64,000 nt of DNA from Styela clava. Its lineage: Eukaryota > Chordata > Ascidiacea > Stolidobranchia > Styelidae. The DNA is taken from the NCBI RefSeq assembly GCF_964204865.1, contig NC_135254.1, forward strand, positions 811,001 through 875,000. Reading direction: 5' to 3'. The notes below the pieces were generated by a model. It was not told the origin of the DNA, ran no database searches, and worked only from the letters and a program-made list of their open reading frames with translations. The position numbers and the translations under genes were made by a program. Below, one piece after another: positions 22,131 through 34,184 of this stretch; position 1 is the first letter of the stretch; each line of letters opens with the position of its first letter.

Positions 22131-22190
22131 GTTTCCGTAGTGTAGTGGTTATCACGTTCGAGCGTGATAAATCCACTACACTACGGACAC
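22131..22190. repeat. Palindrome of two inverted tRNA-Val 5' halves
   Basis: The left arm is the exact Val 5' half through TTATCACGTTCG. The right arm is its reverse complement with a 2-nt bulge and one change near the end. This is the cleanest of the four palindromes. Confidence 0.8.
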
Positions 22191-22324
22191 GCGCGGCAGC
22201 TTATTAATATTTACGGATCATTTTTTCAGGGGTAAGGTCATTTTATGGAAAGAAAAAGACATCGTCGTCAGGGACGTTTTTCTTAAATGCTGCATAATTC
22301 TGCATTTGTGAATTTGTACAAGGT

Positions 22325-22397
22325 TGTTTCCGCCCGGGCTCGAACCGGGGACCTTTCGCGTGTTAGGCGAACGTGATAACCACTACACTACGGAAAC
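22325..22397 (-). tRNA. tRNA-Val(AAC)
   Basis: 73 nt, identical in sequence to the genes at 20547 and 20758, with intact control boxes. Confidence 0.92.
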
Positions 22398-22744
22398 GGT
22401 TGCTAAACGGTTGGCTTATCTTTCTGCATTTCATTCTCCAGTGGGGCAATAAGATTTGCGGATGGAGTTAGGATTGAATCAGATATCAATATCATTTGCT
22501 TTCGTGTGATTGCGCGTGACCCATGTTTGAGAAAAGTTATGAAAAGCATGGCATCAAACATTGTATAACTGAAGCGAATTGTTTTCAAGAACAGCATAAT
22601 CACTTTTTACAAATGAATTTCTTAGCTTTCGTTAGATCATAGTCAAACTTTTTCTGACAAAACAAGGGAAATAATCGTTTGTAGAACGCTCTGACCATGT
22701 AATTGCGATCCTGATTATATTGTCTTATTTATTATCGTTTATTA

Positions 22745-22780
22745 GTTAGGCGGACGTGATAACCACTACACTACGGAAAC
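22745..22780 (-). pseudogene. 36-nt 5' half of tRNA-Val(AAC)
   Basis: Val positions 1-36, with one substitution (GTCCGC), end immediately after AAC. The tRNA-like B-box element lies about 95 bp away at 22872-22912. Confidence 0.75.
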
Positions 22781-23126
22781 CGAGTACAGAACATATAGAA
22801 ATGATTTAATAGAATTTCTAACTGACCAAACTCCAATATCAATTTGCATTTTATTGAAGAAAATATTTATTGAACGCCCATCGTGGGGATTGAACCTCCA
22901 GACCGTTAAACTACTTGAAGTAAAAATAAAGAACAAAAGAAGATTAGTAATTCTGCAGCAAACACAAAGCAAAATTTCTCCACAAGAACGACAAAATTTC
23001 TCTCTGTGACGGAATTCTTCCCCAGGTTGGAAACGTGGAATTAACTCCAGCGAAAAGAATCTTAATTCTAAAACACTGCCATCCTAATTGCATTCTGTTG
23101 TTAAGTATTCCCTCCGCATGGCGGGC

Positions 23127-23179
23127 GTTTCCGTAGTGTAGTGGTTATCACGTTCGCTTTACACGCGGAAGGTCCCCGG
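23127..23179 (+). pseudogene. tRNA-Val(UAC), 5' part, split by the Copia element
   Basis: Val(UAC) runs intact to CCCCGG in the T arm, where the Copia LTR begins. The remainder resumes at 27617 after the 5-bp target copy CCCGG and ends at 27641. The insertion separates the two halves of the B-box, so the gene should be dead. Confidence 0.85.
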
Positions 23180-23380
23180 TGTTGAAAATAATCTTTCGAC
23201 CTCCCCAACCAGTAACAGCAAAGCACCAAAAAGTATAGTAACAGTAAACTTTAATACATAACTCGAACAGAGCGAAAAACACACGCAGCCTTAAAAGCGG
23301 AAACAAAACGGAAGGGAAGAAAGTAAGCCCAAAAGAGGGTTGCCAGAAATTCCAATTATACGATATACAAAAATATACCA
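23180..23380 (-). repeat. Copia 3' LTR
   Basis: 201 bp. It differs from the 5' LTR at 27416-27616 at two sites (one in CGCAGCCTT, one in the last few bases, ACCA against AACA). Confidence 0.92.
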
Positions 23381-23412
23381 CTCCCACTTAATTGAAATTT
23401 CTCCGAATTAGG

Positions 23413-26400
23413 CTAAACATTTTTAATGCCCATACAATTACGTAATCTCTCAAAACGATCCCTAGGAAGACTCTTAGTGAATATATCAGCAAGCATATTT
23501 TCAGTAGGACAATATTCAAGTTCAAGAACCCCATTGTCAATTGCCTCCCTAATAAAATGATAACGTATATCAATATGTTTAGTTCTACCATGCGAAACAG
23601 GATTCTTTGCAATAGCAATTGCCCCCTGGTTGTCTTCCCTAATAATTGTGGGATAATTCTGTACCATTCCAAGTTCAGCAAGCAATTTCCTCAGCCAAAT
23701 AACTTCTTGTGTGGCAGAACTCAATGCAACATATTCTGCCTCTGCAGTTGATAGAGCAACAATGGGTTGTTTCTTGCTGAGCCAACTAATGGCACCACCG
23801 GCAAGCATGAAGAGGTTTCCACTTGTAGAATGTCTATCATCTTGATCACCAGCCCAATCTGCATCTGAATATCCCATTAGATCATTTCCAGACTTCACAT
23901 ATTTCAAGCCAAAGTCTGATGTAATTTTCAAGTACTGGAAAATTCTTTTAACAGCTGTCATGTGTATTTTCGTTGGGCATGAATTAAATTTTGACACAAC
24001 ACTGACAGCATTCGAAATATCAGGACGAGTAGCAATGGCTGCATATAAGAGACTTCCAACCATTGCTTGATACTTTTTAGGATCAACTTTATCCACATTT
24101 CCACCGTCATCCTTTTTTAGCTTTACATTTGTATCCGACGGATTACTATAAGGTTTTGAATTTTTCAGACCATACTTTTCTAGCATCCCCAGTATGTACT
24201 GCTTCTGGTGTAATTGTATGCAATTATTTTCAGTATCTTGTTCGATGCTGACCCCCAAACAATAATGAAGCTCACCCAAGTCTTTCATCTTGAATCGAGT
24301 AGAAAAACTTTCCTTCAATTTTGTCAGTTCAAACACCGATTCCGCAGCTATGATAATATCATCCACATACACTGCAACAATTGTTATTGAATCGGTTATA
24401 CGTACATAAACACAAGGATCAGCAGAACTTTGCAGAAAATCCATGGCCTTTAAAAACGTACTCAGAACACTATTCCAGCACCGTGGTGACTGCTTAAGTC
24501 CATATAATGATTTTTTCAATTTGCATACAAAATCTTCTTTGCCCTGTGCAACATAGCCTCCAGGTTGCACCATATAAATCTCTTCCTCCAGTTTCCCATT
24601 TAGAAATGCAGTTTCAACATCCATTTGATGGATCAACATATTCTTTTCTAGTGCTACAGCAAGCACAGTTCTGATAGATGAAAATTTGACAACTGGAGAA
24701 AAAATTTCATCATAGTCAATGCCATACCTCTGAGTATATCCCTTAGCGACCAGCCGAGCCTTGAATCTTTCAATTTTGCCATCACTAGTATACTTCGTTT
24801 TGAATAGCCAACGACACCCAATAGGTTTTCTATCGGCTGGTAATTTTACAAGATCCCAAGTTTCATTTTCCATCAAGGATTTGTACTCATTTTCCGCTGC
24901 AGTTTTCCATTGTCTTGCACACTCAGAATTCAACGCATCTTCCAGAGTTTTCGGCTCTGCAATTTGACTAGCAAGATACGCAACATGATATGATTTATCG
25001 TGCAAGGCAACATCTACATATTCATCATAGCCAAACCTAATTGGTGGATTCACTTGTCGACTAGATCTCCGAGGCATTTCTTCATTTGATTCGTTGACTC
25101 CCACTGCATCAATATCTACTTCTATTTCCCTTGGTGCAGATTTTTCAGCTTTTGTATCGGAACGTTTTACAGTTGTATCAAATTTTCCTTGACCAAAATC
25201 ACTTTCATTGAATACAACATCTCTCCGAATAAAAACCTTTCCAGTTCCTTCCACCAGTAGTCTGTAACCTTTTGACCGCAAATTGTAGCCAACGAATCTC
25301 AATTTTTCAGCTTTTTTATCCAGCTTTTTCCGCCTACAATCTGGTACATGAGCATAAGCCACACATCGAAAAACACGAAAATGACTTACATTCGGCTTTC
25401 TTCCATACCAAAGTTCGTAAGGCGATCTGTTTCCCTTGATGGCAGATGTCGGCACCCGATTTCTGATATATGCTGCTGCGTAGACAGCTTCAGCCCATAT
25501 TCCCTTTTTCATTCCGGCATAGCATATCATTGATCTTGCCGACTCCATCAACGTTCTATTCATCCTCTCCGCCACACCATTCTGAGCCGGTGTGTGAGCA
25601 ACTGACAGTTCATGTTTTATGCCCCCTTTCCGCAAATATGCTTCAAAATTCTTTGAGACGTATTCACCACCATTATCAGTTCTTAAAGTTCCAATTTTAA
25701 CACCAGCATTATTTGTCATCAGGGTTTCAAATTCTTTGAACTTGTCAAATACCTCATATTTGTGCTCCATGAAATAAACCGCACAAAACCGTGAGTAATC
25801 ATCAATAAAAGTGACAAAATACCTTCGTCCGCCAATTGACTCGACTTCCATTGGCCCACAAACGTCACTGTGTATAAGTTGAAGTTTCCGTGTAGACCGA
25901 ATTTCACCAACCGCCCTAAGCGGCTTTCGTTGAATTTTTCCCTCTACACAAGCTTCACAAAATGACAGTTTTGCATCATCTGAAATTTTCACATTCAAAA
26001 CATGGTCTTTCCGTACAGCTTCCTTTAATTGCTGACCACCAAGATGACCCAATCTTTGATGCCATAAATCCAGATCAGATTTCTTTCCGTCAACCAGCAT
26101 TCCCTTATGTTTCAGGTTTGGTCGACAATTTAACTGATACAATTTTCCATTCAATGTTCCCATTCCACGTACAATTCCATTTTCACCGTAGATCCAGCAA
26201 GTCGACCGATCAAATTTCATAATATTTCCTTTGCTTGCTGCTGAATGTACTGAAAACAGATTACACGCCAGTTTCGGAACATACAGAACGTCATATAAAG
26301 TACTTCGCTTCGACTTTTTTCCGTGAAACAGCATCACAAGGTGAACATTTCCTACACCAAGTGCTTCCACTGTTCTGCCATCTCCAAGTTCCACTTTTTC

Positions 26401-27297
26401 CGGAACACTGAATTTTCTATAGTTTACCAGAAATTCATTTTCTTTAGTCATGTGACGCGACGCCCCAGAATCCACCAGCCACTCCGATCCATGGGCACTG
26501 TTAGATGAACCGATCATTGCTGAATCATCATCTTCACTGGATTCTGGTTCAGGCATGGGAGTCATAGTTTCCGCTTTATGGTATCCAGTGGGCACATACT
26601 TTTTCTTCATTTTACGGGGGCAATTTCGCCGAATATGCCCCTTTTGCCCACATCCATAGCACGTACGTTTCTTGTCGAAACCGACCAAAGCTGACTCGTC
26701 TTGATTGCTATTCTTCCCATTTCCAGAGAGACCATTCATCTTTTGCTCTTCGTGTAAAAGCGCCTGTTGAACAAATCCTAGGCTAATTCTATCTACACGC
26801 GATTCCAGAGCAGTTACCAGAGTTGAATAGCTCTGTGGAAGACTTCCAAGCAATGTTACAACTTGATCTTCTTCACTGATGGGCGCCCCAATAGCTGCCA
26901 GCCTATCTGTAATTTTTTTCATCCGCTTCAAGTGATCATCCATCCGCATTCCCTTTTCCATCTCCGCACGAAAATACTGCTTCTTTAAAAATAGCTTGTT
27001 TGCCAACGTATCCCGTTCAAAATGATTACGCAACGCATCCCAAGCCGCCTTTGGTTTATCAAAAGAAGTTACCAGATATAACTGTGACGGAACGATAGAC
27101 AAAACAATTGTTGACAATGCCTTTTGCGACTTTTTGTTGAATTTGAGCACTGCTGCTTCACCAGCGTCTTCAGTAAGCGTAACCGAGCCATCAACATATC
27201 TCCACAGCTACTTTGCAAGCAAAACATGACGCACCTGAAATTTCCATGTTGTCCAATTGGACCCATCCAATCTATCAATAGACCATTTGTCCTCCAT
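23413..27297 (-). pseudogene. Copia gag-pol polyprotein, one premature stop
   Basis: This single frame of 1294 codons starts at ATG 27297 (MEDKWSIDRLDGSNW, the usual Copia gag start). One TAG at 27210-27208 (codon 30) interrupts it. The remainder is open: gag helices, CCHC knuckle CYGCGQKGHIRRNC, protease LVDSGASRHM, integrase HQRLGHLGG, YSRFCAVYFM and TDNGGEY, then RT FKARLVAKGYTQ, QMDVETAFLNG and YVDDIIIAA, and RNase H YSDADWAGD with STAEAEYVALSSA. Domain order PR-IN-RT-RH is diagnostic for Copia. A downstream ATG at 27150 could restart translation past the stop, but would remove part of gag. Confidence 0.93.
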
Positions 27298-27385
27298 TGA
27301 ACCCGATTAGAACCAGTCAACGACCGACAACAATATTCAGTTCAAAATCAGCAGCAAAAGTCACTGGTTACTTTTCAGTCTTTCA

Positions 27386-27415
27386 GCGCAGCGGAAGCGT
27401 GCTGGGCCCATAACC
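27386..27415 (-). other. Copia primer-binding site (initiator tRNA-Met, internal)
   Basis: It directly abuts the 5' LTR. The plus strand reads like initiator tRNA-Met from its D arm into the anticodon loop, ending GCTGGGCCCATAACC. Copia elements prime with a cleaved initiator tRNA-Met fragment, so this matches the family. The match recalled from the tRNA is about 30 nt. Confidence 0.8.
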
Positions 27416-27616
27416 TGTTGAAAATAATCTTTCGACCTCCCCAACCAGTAACAGCAAAGCACCAAAAAGTATAGTAACAGTAAACTTTAATACATAACTC
27501 GAACAGAGCGAAAAACACACGCAGGCTTAAAAGCGGAAACAAAACGGAAGGGAAGAAAGTAAGCCCAAAAGAGGGTTGCCAGAAATTCCAATTATACGAT
27601 ATACAAAAATATAACA
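27416..27616 (-). repeat. Copia 5' LTR
   Basis: 201 bp, starting TGTTG and ending AACA on plus. It is followed by the target duplication CCCGG. Confidence 0.92.
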
Positions 27617-27641
27617 CCCGGTTCGAGCCCGGGTGGAAACA
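27617..27641 (+). pseudogene. tRNA-Val(UAC), 3' part, split by the Copia element
   Basis: It contains the target copy CCCGG, then TTCGAGCCCGGGTGGAAACA, completing the gene interrupted at 23179. One acceptor base differs (GGTGG for GGCGG). Confidence 0.85.
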
Positions 27642-28055
27642 ATTCAACGTTTTGATTTGATCAGAAACGTCTTTTTATCGACGAATATTTTATTTTAAGT
27701 GCAACAAGAGACAAATTAAGATATACATTCGCAAGGTTTCATCAGACCGAAGTCAGACTTCTTTCAGACAAGCACAATTCAACTTGGTTAAAAAAATGGA
27801 TGTCTCCCCAAGAAACGATATCTTCGTTTGTGTCCGTAACAATGAAGCAATAAGTCCCGGCCATTCCGGAACGATTGGCAGCCCTATGTGGAACGCTATT
27901 GGTACCCTTTTTGGCATGACCAGCTTAGTTGACAACGCGACTGTGAAGGAATTCCCCAGTTGGGAAACGTGGAAATAACCCCGGCGAAAAGAATCATTAT
28001 AATAAAACACCTCCGTCCTAATTCTATTGTCTTATTAAGTACCGAGAAAGGGCAA

Positions 28056-28119
28056 GCGTTTTCGTATTGTAGTGGTTAGGACGTTCGAGCGTGATAAATC
28101 CACTACACTACAGAAACGC
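28056..28119. repeat. Palindrome of two inverted tRNA-Val 5' halves
   Basis: GCGTTTTCGTATTGTAGTGG is followed by its inverted copy ending CTACAGAAACGC. The left arm has several changes (TATTG, TTAGGACG), so pairing is imperfect. Confidence 0.75.
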
Positions 28120-28250
28120 GCGGCAGCTTATTAATATTTACGTATCATTTTTTCAGGGGTAAGGTCATTTTATGGAAAGAAAAACACATGGTCGTCAGGG
28201 ATGCCTTCCTTAAACACACATTTTGCATTTGTGAATTTGTACAAAAATCT

Positions 28251-28318
28251 TGTTTCCGCCCGGGCTCGAACCGGTGACCTTTTGAGTGTTAGGCAATCGT
28301 GATAACCACTACGGAAAC
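28251..28318 (-). pseudogene. tRNA-Val(AAC) pseudogene
   Basis: 68 nt. Five nt of the D arm are lost and both the anticodon stem and T arm carry changes. Confidence 0.8.
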
Positions 28319-28661
28319 GGTTTCTAAATGGCTTATCTTTCTGCATTTCGTTCTCCAGTGGGGCAATAAGATTTGCGGATGGAGTTAGGATTGGATCAGA
28401 GATCAATATCCTTTGCTTTCGTGTGACTTCGCGTGACCCATGTTTGAGAAAAGTTATGAAAAGCATGGCACCAAACATTGTATAACTGAGACGAATTGTT
28501 TTCAAGAACAGCGTAATCACTTTTTACAAATGAATTTGTTAGCTTTCGTTAGATCATAGTCTAACTTTTCATGACAAAACAAGGAAAATAATCGTTTGTA
28601 GAACGCTCTGACCATGTAATTGCGATCCTGATTATATTGTCTTATTTATTATCGTTTATTA

Positions 28662-28697
28662 GTTAGGCGTACGTGATAACCACTACACTACGGAAAC
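28662..28697 (-). pseudogene. 36-nt 5' half of tRNA-Val(AAC)
   Basis: Same module as 22745, with one further change (GTACGCC). Confidence 0.75.
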
Positions 28698-29043
28698 CGA
28701 GTACAGAAAATATAGAAATGATTTAATAGAATTTCTAACTGACCAAACTCCAATATCAATTTGCATTTTATTGAAAAAAATATTTATTGAACGCCCATCG
28801 TGGGGATCGAACCTCCAGACCGTTAAACTACCTGAAATAAAAATAAAGAACAAAAGAAGATTAGTAATTCTACAGCAAACACAAAGCAAAATTTCTCCAC
28901 AAGAACGACAAAATTTCTCTCTGTGAAGGAATTCTTCCCCAGTTTGGAAACATGGAATTAACTCCAGCGAAAAGAATCTCCATGATAAAACACTGCCATC
29001 CTAATTGCATTCTGTTGTTAAGTATTACCTCCATACAGCGAGC

Positions 29044-29116
29044 GTTTCCGTAGTGTAGTGGTTATCACGTTCGCTTTACACGCGAAAGGTCCCCGGTTCG
29101 AGCCCGGGCGGAAACA
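29044..29116 (+). tRNA. tRNA-Val(UAC)
   Basis: 73 nt with all stems paired, loop TTTACAC and an intact B-box. TTTT lies about 10 nt downstream. Confidence 0.92.
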
Positions 29117-29530
29117 ATTCAACATTTTGATTTGATCAGAACCGTCTTTTTATCGGCGGTTATTTTATTTTAAGTGCAACGAGAGACAAATTAGGATGTA
29201 CATTTGCAAGGTTTCATCAGACCGAAGTCAGACTTCTTTCAGACAAGCACAATTCAACTTGGTTACAAAAATCGATGTCTCCCCAAGAATCGATATCTTC
29301 GTTTGTTTCCGTAACAATGAAGCAATAAGTCCCGGCCATTCCGGAACGGTTGGCAGCCCTATGTGGAACGCTATTGGTACCCTGTTTGGCATGACCAGCT
29401 TAGTTGACAACGCGACTGTGAAGGAATTCCCCAGTTGGGAAACGTGGAAGTAACTCCGGTGAAAAGAATCATTAATATAAAACACTGCCGTCCTAATTCT
29501 ATTGTCTTATTAAGTACCGAGAAAGGGCAA

Positions 29531-29594
29531 GCGTTTTCGTAGTGTTGTGGTTATCACGTTCGAGCGTGATAAATCCACTACACTACACAAACGC
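29531..29594. repeat. Palindrome of two inverted tRNA-Val 5' halves
   Basis: GCGTTTTCGTAGTGTTGTGG is followed by an inverted arm with a small deletion near its end (ACTACACAAACGC). Confidence 0.75.
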
Positions 29595-29725
29595 TCCGCA
29601 GCTTATTAAAATTTACGGATCATTTTTTCAGGGGTGAGGTCATTTTATGGAAAGAAAAACAAATCGTCGTCAGAGATGTTTTCCTTAAACACACATTTTG
29701 CATTTGTGAATTTGTACAAGAAGCT

Positions 29726-29798
29726 TGTTTTCGCCCGGGCTCGAACCGGGGACCTTTCGCGTGTTAGGCGAACGTGATAACCACTACACTACGGGAAC
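29726..29798 (-). tRNA. tRNA-Val(AAC), degenerate acceptor
   Basis: 73 nt with normal anticodon and T arms, but the acceptor has two mismatches (GTTCCCG against CGAAAAC). Likely weak or inactive. Confidence 0.65.
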
Positions 29799-30142
29799 AG
29801 CTTTTAAATGGCTTATCTTTCTGCATTTCGTTCTCCAGTGGGGCAATAAGATTTGCGGATGAAGTTGGGATTGAATCAAAGATCAATATCCTTTGCTTTT
29901 GTGTGATTTCGCGTGACCCATGTTTGAGAAAAGTTATGAAAAGCATGGCACCAAACATTGTATAACTGAAACGAATTGTTTTCAAGAACAGCATAATCAC
30001 TTTTTACAAATGAATTTGTTAGCTTTCGTCAGATCATAGTCTAACTTTTTTTTAACAAAACAAGGAAAATAATCGTTTGTAGAACGCTCTGACCATGTAA
30101 TTGCGATCCTGATTATATTGTCTTATTTATTATCGTTTATTA

Positions 30143-30178
30143 GTTAGGCGGACGTGATAACCACTACACTACGGAAAC
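30143..30178 (-). pseudogene. 36-nt 5' half of tRNA-Val(AAC)
   Basis: Same module as 22745. On minus, the B-box fragment (30310-30270) precedes it by ~90 nt. Confidence 0.75.
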
Positions 30179-30363
30179 CGAGTACAGAAAATATAGAAAT
30201 GATTTAATAGAATTTCTAACTGACCAAACTCCAATATCAATTTGCATTTTATTGAAAAAAATATTTATTGAACGCCCATCGTGGGGATCGAACCTCCAGA
30301 CCGTTAAACTACTTGAAGTAAAAATAAAGAACAAAAGAAAATTAGTAATTCTACAGCAAACAC

Positions 30364-33300
30364 GAATGTCCTTTGTATACAAGAGGCCCATAAGGTCGAC
30401 AAGGCCCTCATGACCCAGTGGGCGAATGATAAAAAATATAATATATATTATAATACTCTGGATAGGAATGAAGGTTTCCATACCTCTTACAGGCAAGGCA
30501 CGTTGATAATGGTTAAAGTTTGTGATACCATATTGCCACCAACTTACACCACACATATCACACATCGGTGCGATAGTATAGAAATAGAAATGGACAAGCG
30601 GATCATCAAGATATTCAATGTTTACGCCCCGGCGAAAAACGGCCCTCATAAAACGGAGTTCTACCAAAATCTCGCCAACATTCTAAGTAATTACTGCGAA
30701 TCAAATTACTTAATAATAGTCGGAGTTTCAATGCCGTCCTGGACATTCGTGACGTCACAAATGCCAACAAATTCAAAATGCGACCCCCTGAGAAAATCTT
30801 CCGAAAATTCGTCCTACAGAACAATATATTCGATACCTACCGTGCAAAATATCCAAACAAACAAATCTATACCTTCCACTTCAAATCGCAAGGACGGAGA
30901 ATAGACCGGATATATAACTCGGCCAATGTAAATAGCATCATTTCGGACATAACCCATATACCCAACACTGTTTCGGATCACATACTATGCCCACAAATTA
31001 CACTAGAACAAACCAAAAAGGTTCGATGGGGCAAAGGAACGTGGCGCAATAACACCGCGCTATATAAGGACCCCACGTATATCACCATCATCCAAAATAC
31101 ATATAAAGACGCACTCACGGATATCGAAAACTTTGATTACTTGTCGGACTGGTGGCACTATGTGAAAAAGAGGGTTAAAAAACAAACCATTGCCTACTCG
31201 AAATTCCGGACACGTGACCACAATAATAGCTTAATGCAAATTCGAAAAAGATTTGATATACTAATCAATGAGGGGAAAGCGGAAAACATGATCGAAATCA
31301 AAAGGCTAAAATCGCAGATCGAGATAATTCAAGATGAACGAAACAAAAGGGACATACTAATGGCAAAAATGAAAAACCTTGAAGAAGGGGAAAGGCCCAC
31401 CAAAACCTTTTATGAAAAAATCCGGCGCAGATCTAGGCAAACAACAATAGAAGAGCTGGTGACAAATGACCAAAATGTAAAAACAAATCCCGGGGAGATC
31501 ATATCAATAGTAGAAAGTTTCTATAAGAACCTATGGGGCAAAGAGAATATAACGCAAGAACAATACCAAAATCGTTATCTAAACTTAATGGGCTCTCCTA
31601 AAATTGCAGATGAGGATAATATCATACTAGAGAGCTATATCTCACAATAAGAGGTATATAGGGCGATAAAATTTATGGGAAACGATAAATCCCCAGGATT
31701 TGATGGTCTATCCAAAGAATTCTACCTGACCTTCTGGAACTCTATTAAAAAGCAATTTACTCAACTTATGAATAACATATTATATTTCGGCCAAATACCA
31801 AAATCTGCTACCATAGCGAAAGTTAAATTAGTATACAAGAAGGGAGACAAAACAAATTTAAAAAATTGGAGGCCAATCACAACGCTCAATGCAGACTATA
31901 AAATCCTATCAAGAATCCTTGTTAAACGATTAGAACCAGTACTAAACAAAATCATAAGTCCATCCCAGAAATGCGCACTCAAGCAAAGATGTATGGAAGA
32001 TGTTCATTATAATATAGACGCTATAATTAGACACTGCAAAATGAAAAATATCCCCGGATCACTAATAATAATAGACAATCTTAAAGCTTTTGATAGAGTG
32101 AATCATGACTTCTTATTTAAAATTTTACATCAAATTGGACTTGGAAATAGAATCTCAAAAGCAATTAAAAGCATGTATTACGGAATTAAAAGTCAGGTAG
32201 GTGTAAACGGTAGACTCACGCGGGAAATCGATATAGGGCAAGGAATTAGGCAAGGATGCCCGTTAAGTATGCTTCTCTACGCCATCAATATAGAGCCCCT
32301 AGCAAGATCGGTACAATTAAATGCCAATATACATGGTATCCAACTGGGGAGATACGAGCATAAACTCGATCAGTTTGCTGATGATATCACGTTCGCAGTT
32401 AGAGATCAATTATCTATTACAGAAATCTTTCACGAGCTAGACAATTTCCATTTAGCAACAGGACAAAAAATAAATAAAGATAAGACCGAAATTCTCTGTA
32501 TTACAAAAGAATCGCATAATTTAGTGAACAATTCGCCACATGGGAACTACATAAAACAAAACACCATAATACTTGGAATACAATTTGGAAATATGGACTT
32601 AAACAATATGTGGCAGGTAATCGAAAATAAGATGATACGAACCCTAAATTACGTTAAGCTGCGAAACCTCACCTGGTATGGTAAACTGATATCAATCAAC
32701 TCCATGATTATGTCTGTCATAATCTTCCATACGAGAGTAAAGAGAATCCCGAAAACGTATATAAAGAAAATCGAGAGTGCGCTGTTTAAGTTCCTCTGGC
32801 ACCCGCAAAAGATAGAGGCCATTAGCAGAAAATCGCTACAAAGAATGTGGAACGATGGTGGGATCAATATGATTGATGTTGATGCAAAAATAAAGGCATG
32901 TGCAGTGGAAAAAATGAGATACATCGTGGGTAACGAACCCCTAACTCAATTTTGGCAAATAGAGGCATTATACTCTTTGGGATCCAGAGTCAAGCAAATT
33001 AACAAGGATAGATACACCAACTCAATGCCCCACAGCAATACTATTCCAGAGCAATGGGCATACATCCTCGACATCTATAAAGAATTGAATTTCTCGCAAT
33101 CCACCTGGGAGGTTGCAAGACATAAAGACCTGTACATGAAATTGAAGGACAACAGGACAGCCAAAGAAAAACAACAGCTGCTGAATGTGAATTGGGAAGA
33201 AGCTCACCTATTTAACCATGATTATAAAAATAAGTTTACTAACGCGGAACGAATAATCTCGTATCGCATTATAAGAGAGGGGTACATATTCGGCGATCGC

Positions 33301-33756
33301 TTGAGGGCAATGTCCCTCAGGTATGATGCTCTCGGAAACTTAGAAATATTAGGCTGCAAATTTTGCAAAGGGCCTGTAGACAATACAGGACATATACTTA
33401 TAAACTGTAAATCAACGAGGAAATATGCGGTAAAACTTTTAAAAATTCTTAACAGCGTACTAAGCAACTCCATCAAAATAACTCCGAAGGAAATATTCTA
33501 CAATAGTTACAGGGAGCATAACCGAATAGTAGTCACCAAATGTTATGTAATATGGAAAAAGAACTTAATTGGCACCAAAATAAGACTGGATATCCAAAAT
33601 AAATATTTGACCCCTATGGACGATGATATAATTTCAAAAACAATATCTCACTTTACGCAATTTTTAAACACAATGGAGAACACTTTTACTAACCTTATTT
33701 TTCTCGGAATAGTAAATAACTGGAAGGAGATCCTAAATGGATATTCAGCTACATAA
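30364..33756 (+). pseudogene. LINE copy 2 ORF2, one frameshift and one stop
   Basis: The endonuclease remainder (IKIFNVYAPAKNG) is in one frame to about 30800. The rest continues in another frame from 30778 to 33756 with one TAA at 31648-31650. RT motifs: NDKSPGFDGLSKEF, NWRPITTLNADYKI, LIIIDNLKAFDRV, IRQGCPLSMLLY and LDQFADDITFAV. The C-terminal zinc-binding segment is CKFCKGPVDNTGHILINC. It is far better preserved than copy 1 ORF2 and, aligned by eye, is clearly the same family though not a recent duplicate. Confidence 0.9.
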
Positions 33757-34184
33757 CGCAATCCACCATAAACAAAAGCATATCTGCCCAAGTGGACTCT
33801 GCAATTTTATCCATTTTTTATGTCGGAAATACCATCACATATTAAGCGGACGTGATGAATCGGAAGCTTCACGGTGGATGTCATGCTGTGTGCGTGTTAA
33901 GCGTCACGCAGTATGTACGGAAGCCGGGGGGGGCGGAAGTTGAGCTATGCTATGCATGGTGCAGACGGAAGCCCTGGGCGAAAGTTATGCTGTGACATAC
34001 AGTGTATACCGAACCCCGGGGTGGAAGTTTGTGCTGTGCAATGGCGCGGCAGATACTGAAGCCTCCATAAGTTTATGACTGCTGCTTATGCAGTGGCATG
34101 CTTATGAAGCGTTATACCGATATGACACGGATATGACGTGGCATTAGACACTGATCTGTGCCTTGGAAAATTCTGATCCGCAAG

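Larger units (their letters stand above)
23180..27616 (-). mobile_element. Copia (Pseudoviridae-type) LTR retrotransposon, 4437 bp
   Basis: It is bounded by two 201-bp LTRs that begin TGTTGAAAAT and differ at only two positions, with 5-bp target copies CCCGG on both sides. On minus, a purine tract AAGTGGGAG precedes the 3' LTR. A primer site next to the 5' LTR matches the internal part of initiator tRNA-Met. The single polyprotein frame is almost intact, so insertion is recent. Confidence 0.95.

Noticed and set aside
30143-30310. Permuted tRNA gene: on minus, a 3'-half-like B-box fragment precedes a Val 5' half by ~90 nt, repeated in several units
   Set aside because: The acceptor end of the 3' fragment (GATGGGCG) cannot pair with GTTTCCG and its T stem has mismatches, so the two parts do not form one tRNA.
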